Below, one piece after another: positions 1-9,561 of a stretch of 46,482 nt of DNA (its first letter is position 1; the number at the start of each line of letters is the position of its first letter). The notes beneath the pieces were generated by a model. It did no database searches, was not told where the DNA came from, and saw only the letters and a list, made by a program, of their open reading frames with translations. Source of the DNA: Candidatus Cloacimonadota bacterium. Lineage in GTDB: Bacteria; Cloacimonadota; Cloacimonadia; Cloacimonadales; TCS61. The DNA is taken from the NCBI GenBank assembly GCA_030620155.1, contig JAUXFF010000005.1, positions 1-46,482 on the forward strand, read 5' to 3'. The position numbers and the translations under genes are program-made.

Positions 1-116
1 CTGCTTTTATTTTTTAATTTTAAATATTGATTTGATAATTATCATAATTTAAAGCAAATAAAAATATTGCCTAAAAAACTGGAAAATCAGAATTAGCGAA
101 AAGAAAGCGGATTAAA

Positions 117-2111
117 ATGAATAAATTTAAATTAATCTCAAATTATAAACCGAAAGGTGACCAGCCACAAGCGATAACCGAGCTTGTCGAAGGGTTAATA
201 TCTGACGATAAGTTTCAAACCTTATTAGGTGTTACAGGTTCCGGGAAAACCTTCACCATCGCGAATGTGATTGAAAAAGTAAATAAACCAACCCTGGTTT
301 TATCTCATAATAAAACACTTGCCGCACAGCTTTATGGAGAGTTCAAACAATTATTTCCGGAAAATGCGGTCGAATATTTTATAAGTTATTATGATTATTA
401 TCAACCTGAAGCGTACATCCCGGGCAGAGATATTTATATTGAAAAAGATGCGGATATAAATAAACAGATCGAAAGGTTGCGTTTACATACAACCATGAGC
501 TTAATGGAAAGACAAGATGTTATCATAGTTGCAAGTGTGTCTTGCATTTACGGATTGGGCATACCGGAGGAATACAGGGAAGCGCATCTGCGAATAAAAA
601 CCGGTGAGATAATTGACCGTGATCATCTTCTTAAAAAGCTTGTGGAAATTCATTACGGACGAAATGATATAGCTTTTGAGAGTGGAACTTTCCGGGTTCA
701 TGGTGATATTGTGGATATTTTCCCTGCTTATATGGAACATTCGATCAGGGTGGAATTCTATGGTGATGAGATTGAAAAGATATCCAGGTTAAATCCGCTG
801 GATAACAGGGTTCTGGAAGTGGTAAACGAATACCCGATCTATCCCGCAAATCATTTTATAACCTCGAAATCTATTTTGGCTAAAGCGGTTAATTCTATTA
901 AAGAAGAATTAAAAGAAAGAATCAATTTTTTTGAAAAAAATAAAAAACTTTTAGAAGCTCAAAGAATAGAGCAGCGTACAAATTTTGACCTGGAAATGTT
1001 GAATGAATTAGGTTATTGCTCTGGAATTGAAAATTATTCCCGTCATTTAACAGGAGCAAAAAAGGGTGAGCCGCCATATTGTTTGTTAGATTATTTTCCA
1101 GAAGATTTTTTAATGGTTATTGATGAATCTCACGCCACGATACCACAGATTCACGCAATGTATGGAGGAGATTACACCAGGAAAAAAAATCTGGTTGATT
1201 TCGGTTTTCGACTCCCTTCCGCCTTTGATAATCGTCCCTTAAAATTTGATGAATTTGAAAATAAGATTAACCATGTAATATTTATATCTGCTACTCCGGC
1301 AGAATATGAACTTTCCAAAACTGAAGGTGTTTTTGTGGAACAGGTTATCAGACCCACAGGCTTAATAGATCCTGAAATTGAAATAAAACCTGTTTCCACC
1401 CAGGTAGATGATCTTTTGGAACAGATTCGAACCAGGACTGCTGTAAATCAGAAAATTCTGGTTACTACACTTACAAAGAGAATGGCGGAAGACTTGAGTG
1501 AATACTTATCAAGAGCGGGGGTCAAGACACGTTATCTTCATAGTGAGATAACTGCTATAGATAGGACAAAAATAATACGTGATTTAAGACTTGGAGAATT
1601 TGATGTTTTAGTCGGGATCAATCTATTGAGGGAAGGTTTAGATCTTCCTGAAGTTTCTTTAGTTGCAATCCTGGATGCTGATAAAGCCGGATTTCTCCGC
1701 TCAACTCGTTCTTTAATCCAGACAGCAGGTAGAGCCGCTCGAAATATAGAGGGGAAAGTGCTATTTTATGCAGATAAAATTACAGATGCAATGCGGGAAA
1801 CCATAGATGAAACCAATCGCAGGCGAGCCAAACAAATGCGATATAACATCGAAAATAATATAACCCCCCAGAGTATCAAAAAAAATATTGACGACATAAT
1901 GGCTTCTACAAGTGTGGCCGAAGGTTATCGGAAAGTTGACAAAAAAGAGAAGGTTTCCGAAAGAGATAAGTTTATGAAATATTTAAACTTAGATTCGAAG
2001 GAAAAGGTTATGGAGTTGTTGGAAAAAGAAATGATAGAAGCATCAGACAAACTGGATTTTGAAAGAGCGGCAGAACTAAGAGACCGCATATTTGAATTGA
2101 AAGAGTCATAG
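117..2111 (+). CDS. uvrB: Excinuclease ABC subunit B
   Basis: 664-aa ORF with [10 protein letters not shown] Walker [46 protein letters not shown] and C-terminal UVR motif ([14 protein letters not shown]). Confidence 0.98.
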   Translation: MNKFKLISNYKPKGDQPQAITELVEGLISDDKFQTLLGVTGSGKTFTIANVIEKVNKPTLVLSHNKTLAAQLYGEFKQLFPENAVEYFISYYDYYQPEAYIPGRDIYIEKDADINKQIERLRLHTTMSLMERQDVIIVASVSCIYGLGIPEEYREAHLRIKTGEIIDRDHLLKKLVEIHYGRNDIAFESGTFRVHGDIVDIFPAYMEHSIRVEFYGDEIEKISRLNPLDNRVLEVVNEYPIYPANHFITSKSILAKAVNSIKEELKERINFFEKNKKLLEAQRIEQRTNFDLEMLNELGYCSGIENYSRHLTGAKKGEPPYCLLDYFPEDFLMVIDESHATIPQIHAMYGGDYTRKKNLVDFGFRLPSAFDNRPLKFDEFENKINHVIFISATPAEYELSKTEGVFVEQVIRPTGLIDPEIEIKPVSTQVDDLLEQIRTRTAVNQKILVTTLTKRMAEDLSEYLSRAGVKTRYLHSEITAIDRTKIIRDLRLGEFDVLVGINLLREGLDLPEVSLVAILDADKAGFLRSTRSLIQTAGRAARNIEGKVLFYADKITDAMRETIDETNRRRAKQMRYNIENNITPQSIKKNIDDIMASTSVAEGYRKVDKKEKVSERDKFMKYLNLDSKEKVMELLEKEMIEASDKLDFERAAELRDRIFELKES

Positions 2112-2285
2112 CCCTTTTTGAAAAAATTACATATTATAATGTATCAATCTGGTCTTCAATTAATTAAAACTTTTTTTTTAAACAAATAAGAAGAATATAA
2201 AAATAAAGGATTTTACGAAAATCTTAAATATAAAAGCGATTAAATAAAGTACAGCCTTTTATTGCCGTGCTTTACAGGAGATAAC

Positions 2286-2600
2286 ATGAGTGCTGCAAGA
2301 AAGCCTAAGAAGGTGGAGAAACATAAAGAAGGTACAATTATTCTTACTGATGATTCTTCCATTAAGATGGAAGTTGCAATTGATGATATTAAATCCGAGG
2401 GAGATTATAAAAAATCCCCTGTTTATATTTATTATGACTGGTGTAAGAAATGCGGGATATGTGTTTCATTTTGTCCCACAGGAGCTTTGGGAAGAAAACC
2501 GGATGGTTCACCCTACGTCCCACATCCGGAGAAATGTATTCATTGTGAAATGTGTGATAGGCTCTGTCCTGATTTTGCAATAACCGGTGCCAAAAGGTAG
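2286..2600 (+). CDS. korD: 2-oxoacid (2-oxoglutarate):ferredoxin oxidoreductase, delta (ferredoxin) subunit
   Basis: Two CxxCxxCxxxCP motifs (CKKCGICVSFCP, CIHCEMCDRLCP). ATG at 2286 preceded by AGGAG. First gene of a D-A-B-C set. Confidence 0.9.
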   Translation: MSAARKPKKVEKHKEGTIILTDDSSIKMEVAIDDIKSEGDYKKSPVYIYYDWCKKCGICVSFCPTGALGRKPDGSPYVPHPEKCIHCEMCDRLCPDFAITGAKR

Positions 2601-2609
2601 GGAGGGGAA

Positions 2610-3788
2610 ATGTCAAAAAACAATACTTTAAAAAAAAGAAAAACTGTTTTGATGCAGGGAAATGAAGCTATTGCTCGCGGAGCTCTGGATGCAGGAGTAA
2701 ATTTTTATGCAGGTTATCCCATTACTCCTTCCACCGAGATAGCCGAGATATTTTCTTATGAACTGCCAAGGCGTGGTGGTAAATTTATTCAAATGGAAGA
2801 TGAGATCGCCAGTATTTCTGCAATAATTGGAGGTTCACTTGCAGGTGCGAAAACCATGACAGCCACTAGCGGACCGGGTTTTTCCCTTATGATGGAAGGG
2901 ATCGGATTTGCCAAAATGACGGAAACACCCTGCGTGGTAGTGAACGTGATGCGTGGAGGTCCCAGCACTGGTCTTCCTACCAAACCTTCACAGAGTGATA
3001 TCATGCAGGCAAGATGGGGAAATCATGGCGATGCCCCGGCTATAGTGCTTTATCCGAATTCAGTTATGGAAAGTTACGAACTTTCTATTCGTGCTGTTAA
3101 CCTTGCCGAAAAATACAGAACCTGTGTTATTCTCCTTTCCGATGAAGTTCTTGGACATATGAGAGAAACCGTTAATCTTCCCGATCTGTCTAAGATTAAA
3201 ATAATTAGTAGAATCAAACCGACAATTCCTCCTGAGTGGTATAAACATTTTCCTGAAAACCCGAAATATCCCATGCCAATGGCAAGTTTTGGAGAAGGTT
3301 ACCGCTTTCATGTTACTGGTTTATCACATGATGAAAAAGGTTTTCCCACAAATAAAGCAAAAGAAATTTCCCGGATGATGGAGAGATTCAGGAAGAAAAT
3401 TGAATATTATATTAAAGATATCGTTCAGATCGAAAGTTTCTTTATGGAAGATGCAAAGATAGCTATTTTTTCTGTCGGTATTACAGCGCGTGCAGCCAAA
3501 GAAGCTGTGATGAAAGCTCGCAAACGCGGGATTAAGGTCGGGCTTCTTCGACCACTTACAATCTGGCCTTTCCCGGATGGTGCAGTAAAGAAATACCTGG
3601 GAGATAAAAAGGCGATAATCGTTCCTGAATTAAATGAAGGACAGCTCTCACTTGAACTTAAAAGAGTTATGGGTGGGATCTGGAATTATGAAATAAGAAA
3701 GACGAAGAACATTGTAGAATTACACAAGAATTCAGGAGAACTTATCACACCTGAAGAAATTTTCCAGACTATCAGGGAGGTAAAGTAA
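2610..3788 (+). CDS. korA: 2-oxoacid:ferredoxin oxidoreductase, alpha subunit
   Basis: Canonical GYPITPSTE, QMEDE, TSGPGFSLMMEG and MRGGPSTGLPTK motifs. Confidence 0.95.
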   Translation: MSKNNTLKKRKTVLMQGNEAIARGALDAGVNFYAGYPITPSTEIAEIFSYELPRRGGKFIQMEDEIASISAIIGGSLAGAKTMTATSGPGFSLMMEGIGFAKMTETPCVVVNVMRGGPSTGLPTKPSQSDIMQARWGNHGDAPAIVLYPNSVMESYELSIRAVNLAEKYRTCVILLSDEVLGHMRETVNLPDLSKIKIISRIKPTIPPEWYKHFPENPKYPMPMASFGEGYRFHVTGLSHDEKGFPTNKAKEISRMMERFRKKIEYYIKDIVQIESFFMEDAKIAIFSVGITARAAKEAVMKARKRGIKVGLLRPLTIWPFPDGAVKKYLGDKKAIIVPELNEGQLSLELKRVMGGIWNYEIRKTKNIVELHKNSGELITPEEIFQTIREVK

Positions 3789-3789
3789 A

Positions 3790-4632
3790 ATGCCAAAGAT
3801 TTCCCAAAAAGCAATTCATAAGTTCTTAAGACATGACAAAAATTTCCCACATGTTTGGTGTCCCGGATGTAGTAATGGAATAGTTCTGGGTGCGACCATT
3901 AGAGCAATCGCAGAACTGGGTTATAAAAAGGATAATATTGTAATGGTTTCCGGGATCGGATGTTCCAGCAGGATGCCGGTTTATGTGGATTTTAATACAC
4001 TTCACTCTCTGCATGGACGGGCTATCGCTTATGCCACTGGTATAAAAATCGTAAAACCTGAAATGAAAGTGATCGTTATTACTGGAGATGGCGATGCAAC
4101 TGCTATCGGTGGAAATCATTTTATTCATGGAGCTCGCAGGAATATTGACATGACCGTTATCCTCATAAATAATAATATCTATGGAATGACCGGCGGACAG
4201 TATTCTCCCACAACACCCTACGGAGATAGGACAACCACAACTCCGTATGGGAATATAGATCCTGTTTTTGATATTTGCAATCTTGCGCTTGGTGCGGGAG
4301 CCACATTTGTTGCCCGAACAACAGCTTTCCATGTAATTGAAGCACAATCTTTCATAAAACAGGCTTTTGAACACAAAGGTTTTTCTTTGGTAGAGATCAT
4401 CAGTGCCTGTCCTGTTATTTACGGACGCTTAAACAAAAAAGGCGATGCATCTGCTATGATGAAAAGTATGAAAGAAAATGTTCTTCCAATAAAAGCGTTT
4501 GAAAAACTTTCCGATAAACAGAAAAAAGGAAAGCAAAAAAGAGGAATTTTTGTTAACAAGATTCGTCCTGAATTTATAGAGGAATATGACAAACTTATTA
4601 AATCTCTTCAAGACGAGAAAGGCAGGAAATGA
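3790..4632 (+). CDS. korB: 2-oxoacid:ferredoxin oxidoreductase, beta subunit
   Basis: WCPGC Fe-S ligands, VSGIGCSSR, GDGDATAIGGNHFIH...NNNIYGMTGGQ TPP motif, and late Cys in SACPVIYGRLN. Confidence 0.95.
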   Translation: MPKISQKAIHKFLRHDKNFPHVWCPGCSNGIVLGATIRAIAELGYKKDNIVMVSGIGCSSRMPVYVDFNTLHSLHGRAIAYATGIKIVKPEMKVIVITGDGDATAIGGNHFIHGARRNIDMTVILINNNIYGMTGGQYSPTTPYGDRTTTTPYGNIDPVFDICNLALGAGATFVARTTAFHVIEAQSFIKQAFEHKGFSLVEIISACPVIYGRLNKKGDASAMMKSMKENVLPIKAFEKLSDKQKKGKQKRGIFVNKIRPEFIEEYDKLIKSLQDEKGRK

Positions 4633-5192
4633 TGGCAAATACGATATTTAAAAAAGAGATTAGATTTAGCGGTAGTGGAGGACAGGGACTTATAACGGCA
4701 GGAATCATCTTTGCAAGAGCAGCAGTTATAGAAAAGTATAGAGTTACTCAGACCCAGAGCTACGGACCCGAATCACGCGGGGGTGCCAGCCGTGCAGATG
4801 TGATTATCAGTAATGCCGAATTTTACTACCCCGAAGCTACTCGATTTGACATATTAGTTACACTTACACAGGAAGCTTATGATAGATATTCCGTTAATTT
4901 GAAAGACAACGGAATACTGATCGCAGATAATACTTCCGTAAAAAATATCACTCTTTTGGATTCGGAAGTTTATGAGTTACCTTTTGCTGACATTGCTCAG
5001 CAAAGACTCAGATCCCTGCTTCCTACGAATATTATTACTCTCGGTTTCCTTGTAAGGATAACAGGTGTAGTCAGCGAAGCTTCTTTAAAAAAAGCTATTC
5101 AGAATTTCATCAAACCTCAATATGTCGAAATGGATCTTAAAGCTATGAAATTGGGGTTCAAATTAGCAGACGAATATATCATAGAAGAATAA
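4629..5192 (+). CDS. korC: 2-oxoacid:ferredoxin oxidoreductase, gamma subunit
   Basis: RFSGSGGQGLITAGIIFARAA and SYGPESRGGASRADVIIS gamma-subunit motifs. Start overlaps the korB stop. Confidence 0.93.
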   Translation: MMANTIFKKEIRFSGSGGQGLITAGIIFARAAVIEKYRVTQTQSYGPESRGGASRADVIISNAEFYYPEATRFDILVTLTQEAYDRYSVNLKDNGILIADNTSVKNITLLDSEVYELPFADIAQQRLRSLLPTNIITLGFLVRITGVVSEASLKKAIQNFIKPQYVEMDLKAMKLGFKLADEYIIEE

Positions 5193-5602
5193 TGTTAAAA
5201 AAAATCAATCATATTGGTATTGCAGTTAAAGATTTAGACGTTGCTGTTGAATTTTATAAGAAACTGGGGCTTAAAGTTGAAGCCTGTGAAATCGTTGAAT
5301 CTCAAAAAGTTAAGGTTGCATTTATACCATTAGGTGAGGTTCGAATTGAGCTTCTTGAAGCAACTTCTGACGATAGCCCGATCGCCAAGTTCATAGAAAA
5401 GAAGGGAGAAGGAGTTCATCATATAGCGATGGGAACGGATAAGCTTATTCCCACCTTAAAAGATGTTGAATCCCAAAATATTCACTTAATTGATAGGGTT
5501 CCCAGGAAAGGCGCCCATAATATGGAAATTGCATTTATACATCCAAAATCTACTCATGGAGTCTTATTTGAACTCTGTGAAGAAAAAGAAAAAAAGACAT
5601 GA
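5192..5602 (+). CDS. mce: Methylmalonyl-CoA epimerase (glyoxalase/VOC family)
   Basis: HIGIAVKDLDVAVEFYKKLGL, GEGVHHIAMG and RVPRKGAHNMEIAFIHPKSTHGVLFELCE. TAATG overlap with korC. Confidence 0.93.
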   Translation: MLKKINHIGIAVKDLDVAVEFYKKLGLKVEACEIVESQKVKVAFIPLGEVRIELLEATSDDSPIAKFIEKKGEGVHHIAMGTDKLIPTLKDVESQNIHLIDRVPRKGAHNMEIAFIHPKSTHGVLFELCEEKEKKT

Positions 5603-5904
5603 CTTTTTATAACATAGAATCTTTAAAAAACCTCTATATAAAAAATAAATTTTATAATGTCAAAAATATTTATTAAATTAATTGACAAAGTTTTTGAAAT
5701 TTAGATTGTCGCCCCAAAAAAAATGAAAAAGAGAGATATAACAGAATTCAACTAGCAGGTTTCTTTAAAAAGAGGTTATGTTGGAAATAAGCCGGGTTGC
5801 TGCTTATTCAATTTATAATTTTATTTTTGTTTATTTTTGCAATAACGAGCAAAAAAGTAAATCTGAAGAGCGAAGTGCAAAACTGGTAAATATATAATAC
5901 GTTG

Positions 5905-5941
5905 AAACGTAGTTTATGATTAAATAGACTACGTTTTTTTT
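5905..5941 (+). terminator. Rho-independent terminator-like hairpin in the leader of the second OFOR operon
   Basis: AAACGTAGT(5905-5913)...ACTACGTTT(5928-5936) inverted repeat running into an uninterrupted T tract, ~45 bp upstream of the next start codon. Confidence 0.75.
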
Positions 5942-5982
5942 ATACTCTATAAGTATTTTGATTTTTTGCGACGGGAGATTTT

Positions 5983-6258
5983 ATGAAATATTGGGAAAAA
6001 CCATTTGGCAAAGAAAAGCCAAAAGTTCCTAATGGTGAAATCCATATACTCAAAGAAAGATGTAAAGGATGCGGTTTCTGTGTGGAATACTGCCCTAAGG
6101 ATGTCCTTGAAATGTCAGATGAATTTAATACCAAAGGTTATCATCCACCAAAAATAATGAATGAAGAGGACTGTGTGAACTGTGGTTTATGTGAGACTAT
6201 CTGCCCTGAATTTGCTATCTGGTGTACTTTGAAAGAGGAGGTAGCTCTTGAAAACTAA
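5983..6258 (+). CDS. 2-oxoacid:ferredoxin oxidoreductase, delta (ferredoxin) subunit (second operon)
   Basis: CKGCGFCVEYCP and CVNCGLCETICP motifs. First gene of the operon. Confidence 0.88.
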   Translation: MKYWEKPFGKEKPKVPNGEIHILKERCKGCGFCVEYCPKDVLEMSDEFNTKGYHPPKIMNEEDCVNCGLCETICPEFAIWCTLKEEVALEN

Positions 6259-7459
6259 CTTAAAAGCGGTTTTAACTGGAACACATACTCTTAGTGGTAA
6301 TGAGGCATTTATAGAAGGCGCCTTTGCTGCAGGATGCCGTTTTCTCGCTGCTTATCCAATCATGCCTGCCATTGAAACGATAGAAAGATACTTGAAAAGA
6401 AGCGCAGAGGTCGGTGCCACATTTATTCAGATGGAAGATGAAATTTCAGCTCTTGCTGCTGTTATAGGTGCTTCCTGGACTGGGAAAAAGTCAATGACAG
6501 TAACATCCGGTCCCGGCTTTTCCAATATGATGGAGCATTTGGGACTCGGTGTGATGCTGGAAACTCCTTGTGTAATTGTTGATGTGCAACAGTCAGGACC
6601 ATCATTAGGAATTCCAACTCGCGCAGGGCAAGGCGATATGATGCAGGCAAGATGGGGTTCTCATGGAGACTATGAAGTAATTACCCTTTCTCCAAGTTCG
6701 CCACAAGAAATGTTCGATTTTACTATTAAAGCTTTTAATTTCTCCGAAAAATATAGAACACCTGTCATTATCATGTCGGATGAGTATGTGGCTCATAAGA
6801 AAGAAAAGGTAATAATTCCTCGGGCTGATGAGATAAAAATTACACCTAGACGATATTTTAAAGGGCAAAAGGATAAGTACTTACCATTCAAAAGAGATAA
6901 AGATTTTGTTCCTCGTATGGTAGATATTGGTGATGGCTATAAATTTCATGTTACAGGTTTGACTCATGATGATAAAGGTTATCCTATTATGCTTGAGGAG
7001 TGTCAGGAATATAATGTTCACCCCATTTTATGGAAAATTCGTAATGATACAGAAAAGATTATTGAATTTCAGGAAATTGGTACTAAAGATGCTGAGATTG
7101 TAATTGTCTATTATGGAGCAACATCAGGTGCTGCGAGCAAAGCAATAAAGCAGGCGAGGGATCTGGGTATAAAAGTCGGTAGTCTTAAACTTGATACGGT
7201 TTGGCCCTTCCCTGATAAGAAAATCACCGAACTTGCAGAGAAAGTGAAAGCTTTTGTTGTTCCGGAAATAAATTATGGGCAAATTGTTTCTGAAGTTGAG
7301 CGCTGCAGTTATGGAAATGCAAATGTTGTCTTTGTTTCCCATGGAGAAAATGGAATCGATAACACAGAGGATATAGTTTCTGCTATAAAATTAGCTCTGA
7401 ATGAAGAGAAAATAAAAAAAGGAATTATTGAATATCAGAGTCAAACAGGGAGAGTATAA
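6248..7459 (+). CDS. 2-oxoacid:ferredoxin oxidoreductase alpha-subunit paralog 1 (motif-degenerate)
   Basis: Full-length alpha-type protein, but YPIMPAIE replaces YPITPSTE and QQSGPSLGIPTR replaces QRGGPSTGVPTK. TTG start overlaps the delta gene. Confidence 0.88.
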   Translation: MKTNLKAVLTGTHTLSGNEAFIEGAFAAGCRFLAAYPIMPAIETIERYLKRSAEVGATFIQMEDEISALAAVIGASWTGKKSMTVTSGPGFSNMMEHLGLGVMLETPCVIVDVQQSGPSLGIPTRAGQGDMMQARWGSHGDYEVITLSPSSPQEMFDFTIKAFNFSEKYRTPVIIMSDEYVAHKKEKVIIPRADEIKITPRRYFKGQKDKYLPFKRDKDFVPRMVDIGDGYKFHVTGLTHDDKGYPIMLEECQEYNVHPILWKIRNDTEKIIEFQEIGTKDAEIVIVYYGATSGAASKAIKQARDLGIKVGSLKLDTVWPFPDKKITELAEKVKAFVVPEINYGQIVSEVERCSYGNANVVFVSHGENGIDNTEDIVSAIKLALNEEKIKKGIIEYQSQTGRV

Positions 7460-8305
7460 ATGGAACCTTTAAGAAAGACTGAAAAAGATATTCATCCAAT
7501 GGATGATTTACTCCGTATGGATAGAATTCCTCATATATGGTGCCCAGGTTGTGGAATTGGTACGGCTGTGACTGCTTTTGCCGCAGGTCTTGCCAAAGCA
7601 GAAATTGATTTGACCAAGACATGCATAGTTTCTGGTATTGGTTGTACCGGAAGAGTAGCAGGCTATGTAAAACTGGATTCATTTCATACAACTCATGGTA
7701 GAGCCATTGCTTTTGCAACCGGGATACAAGTTGCTAATCCAGATCTGAAAGTGATTGTCTTTTCAGGCGATGGAGATTTAATCTCGATTGGTGGGAATCA
7801 TTTTATTCACGCAGCAAGAAGAAATATTAATATGCTCGTTATCTGTGTAAATAATTTTATCTATGCAATGACAGGCGGACAGGTTGCGCCAACAACTCCG
7901 CTTGCTACTTATGCCACAACTTCACCTTTTGGTTGTGTTGAACCACCATTTAATATTCCATACTTAGCAGATTCCTCCGGAGCAGTATATGTGGCAAGAT
8001 GGACCGCTCTTCATGTTCGCAGACTCACAAATTCCATTGCTGAGGCATTAAAAAAACCAGGATTTTCCGTGATTGAAGTTATATCTCCCTGTGCAATGTA
8101 CTATTCAAGAATTAACCGACTGGGAGACGGACTTGATATGATGAAATTCTATCATGATAATACAGAGATAAGACACGGAGAAGATACAAAGAATCTTGAT
8201 ATTGGATTTCAAACAAAGATAATTGTTGGTAAATTTGTTGATAGAGAAAGACCGACTTATATGGACTCATATAATAAATGGCTTTCCGGAACAAAGAAGG
8301 ACTGA
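7460..8305 (+). CDS. 2-oxoacid:ferredoxin oxidoreductase beta-subunit paralog 1 (canonical)
   Basis: WCPGCGIGT, VSGIGCTGR, SGDGDLISIGGNHFIH, NNFIYAMTGGQ and EVISPCAMYYSRINR are all intact. Confidence 0.93.
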   Translation: MEPLRKTEKDIHPMDDLLRMDRIPHIWCPGCGIGTAVTAFAAGLAKAEIDLTKTCIVSGIGCTGRVAGYVKLDSFHTTHGRAIAFATGIQVANPDLKVIVFSGDGDLISIGGNHFIHAARRNINMLVICVNNFIYAMTGGQVAPTTPLATYATTSPFGCVEPPFNIPYLADSSGAVYVARWTALHVRRLTNSIAEALKKPGFSVIEVISPCAMYYSRINRLGDGLDMMKFYHDNTEIRHGEDTKNLDIGFQTKIIVGKFVDRERPTYMDSYNKWLSGTKKD

Positions 8306-8307
8306 AA

Positions 8308-9561
8308 ATGAAAGCAAATCCAAGAGATGTAAATACAGGAACTTATTACATGGATGGCGATGTAGCAGCCGGACATGGTGCTTTGGCTGCCGGATGCAGA
8401 TTTATTGGAGGCTATCCTATTACTCCATCAACCGAAGCAGCAGAGACATTTGCCCGCATTGCTCCCAAAGCCGGTGCTGTGTTTATTCAAATGGAAGATG
8501 AACTGGGTTCCATTGCCTCCGTGATGGGTGCAAGTTGGTCCGGAGTAAAAACAATGACTATTACATCAGGACCCGGCTACTCTTTGATGATGGAGATTAT
8601 CGGATTGGGTGCAATGATAGAAGCTCCTTTTGTTATACTTAATATCCAGCGGGGTGGACCTTCCACCGGGGTTCCAACTAAAACAGGTCAAGCAGATATG
8701 ATGCAATCAAGATGGGGTTCACATGGAGATTATGAAATTATTGCTATCTCTCCCGATTCCCCACAAGAATTATTTGATTACACAATTAAAGCATTCAACC
8801 TTTCAGAAAAGTATCGTTGTCCTGTTATGATAATGTCTGATGAATGCGTTGGTCATATGTCTGAAAAGGTAGTGATTCCACCGGCTGAAGAGATTGAAAT
8901 TGAGCCACGAAGATTTTATAATGGACCCAAAGAAAAATATCTGCCATTCAAACCAGATCAAGACCTTGTTCCTAAGATGGTAAAAGCAGGTGATGGCTAC
9001 AACTTGTATATCACAGGGCTTGTTCACGATGAAAGAGGGTATCCGATAACAAATCAAAAGGAAAAGGGCAAAAGGCAACAGTTTCCTACAAGAAGATTGG
9101 TAGATAAAATTCGACTTAATGCAGATAAGATTATTGAATTGAATGAAGAAGGGATGGATGATGCTGAGGTTGTTGTAGTCTCTTATGGAATATCATATCG
9201 AGTTGCTATAAGAGGAATTGAAAAAGCAAGGGAAAAAGGTATAAAAGTAGGTAATCTTCGTCTGATAACAGTCTGGCCTTTCCCGGATAAAAAAATAACA
9301 GAACTCGCTTCCAAAGTAAAAGCATTTGTGGTTCCTGAAATCAATTATGGTCAAATCGTCTTTGAGGTTGAAAGATGTAGTCATGGACAGGCAAATGTCG
9401 TGCTTATTCCTCATGGTGGAGCAGGAGTTCATAACCCTGATGATATAGCAGAGGCAATCGAATATGCAGTTAAGGAAAAGAAGAAGATCAGAAAAGTTAT
9501 TGAATGGAAAACACGACTTGAAAAATTTGTTTTTGAGGGAGGTTATAAATTAAACAAATGA
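8308..9561 (+). CDS. 2-oxoacid:ferredoxin oxidoreductase alpha-subunit paralog 2 (canonical)
   Basis: GYPITPSTE, QMEDE and QRGGPSTGVPTK intact. ATG at 8308 just after the upstream stop. Confidence 0.92.
   Translation: MKANPRDVNTGTYYMDGDVAAGHGALAAGCRFIGGYPITPSTEAAETFARIAPKAGAVFIQMEDELGSIASVMGASWSGVKTMTITSGPGYSLMMEIIGLGAMIEAPFVILNIQRGGPSTGVPTKTGQADMMQSRWGSHGDYEIIAISPDSPQELFDYTIKAFNLSEKYRCPVMIMSDECVGHMSEKVVIPPAEEIEIEPRRFYNGPKEKYLPFKPDQDLVPKMVKAGDGYNLYITGLVHDERGYPITNQKEKGKRQQFPTRRLVDKIRLNADKIIELNEEGMDDAEVVVVSYGISYRVAIRGIEKAREKGIKVGNLRLITVWPFPDKKITELASKVKAFVVPEINYGQIVFEVERCSHGQANVVLIPHGGAGVHNPDDIAEAIEYAVKEKKKIRKVIEWKTRLEKFVFEGGYKLNK

Noticed and set aside
3826-4374. 182-aa antisense ORF opposite korB (and other long minus-strand ORFs such as 40822-41373)
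   Set aside because: Shadow ORFs of strongly coding + strand genes; no recognisable motifs or start context.
5675-5712. TTGACA...TAGATT as a sigma70 promoter
   Set aside because: Spacing of about 15 is short and the -10 is weak; AT-rich background makes chance matches common.
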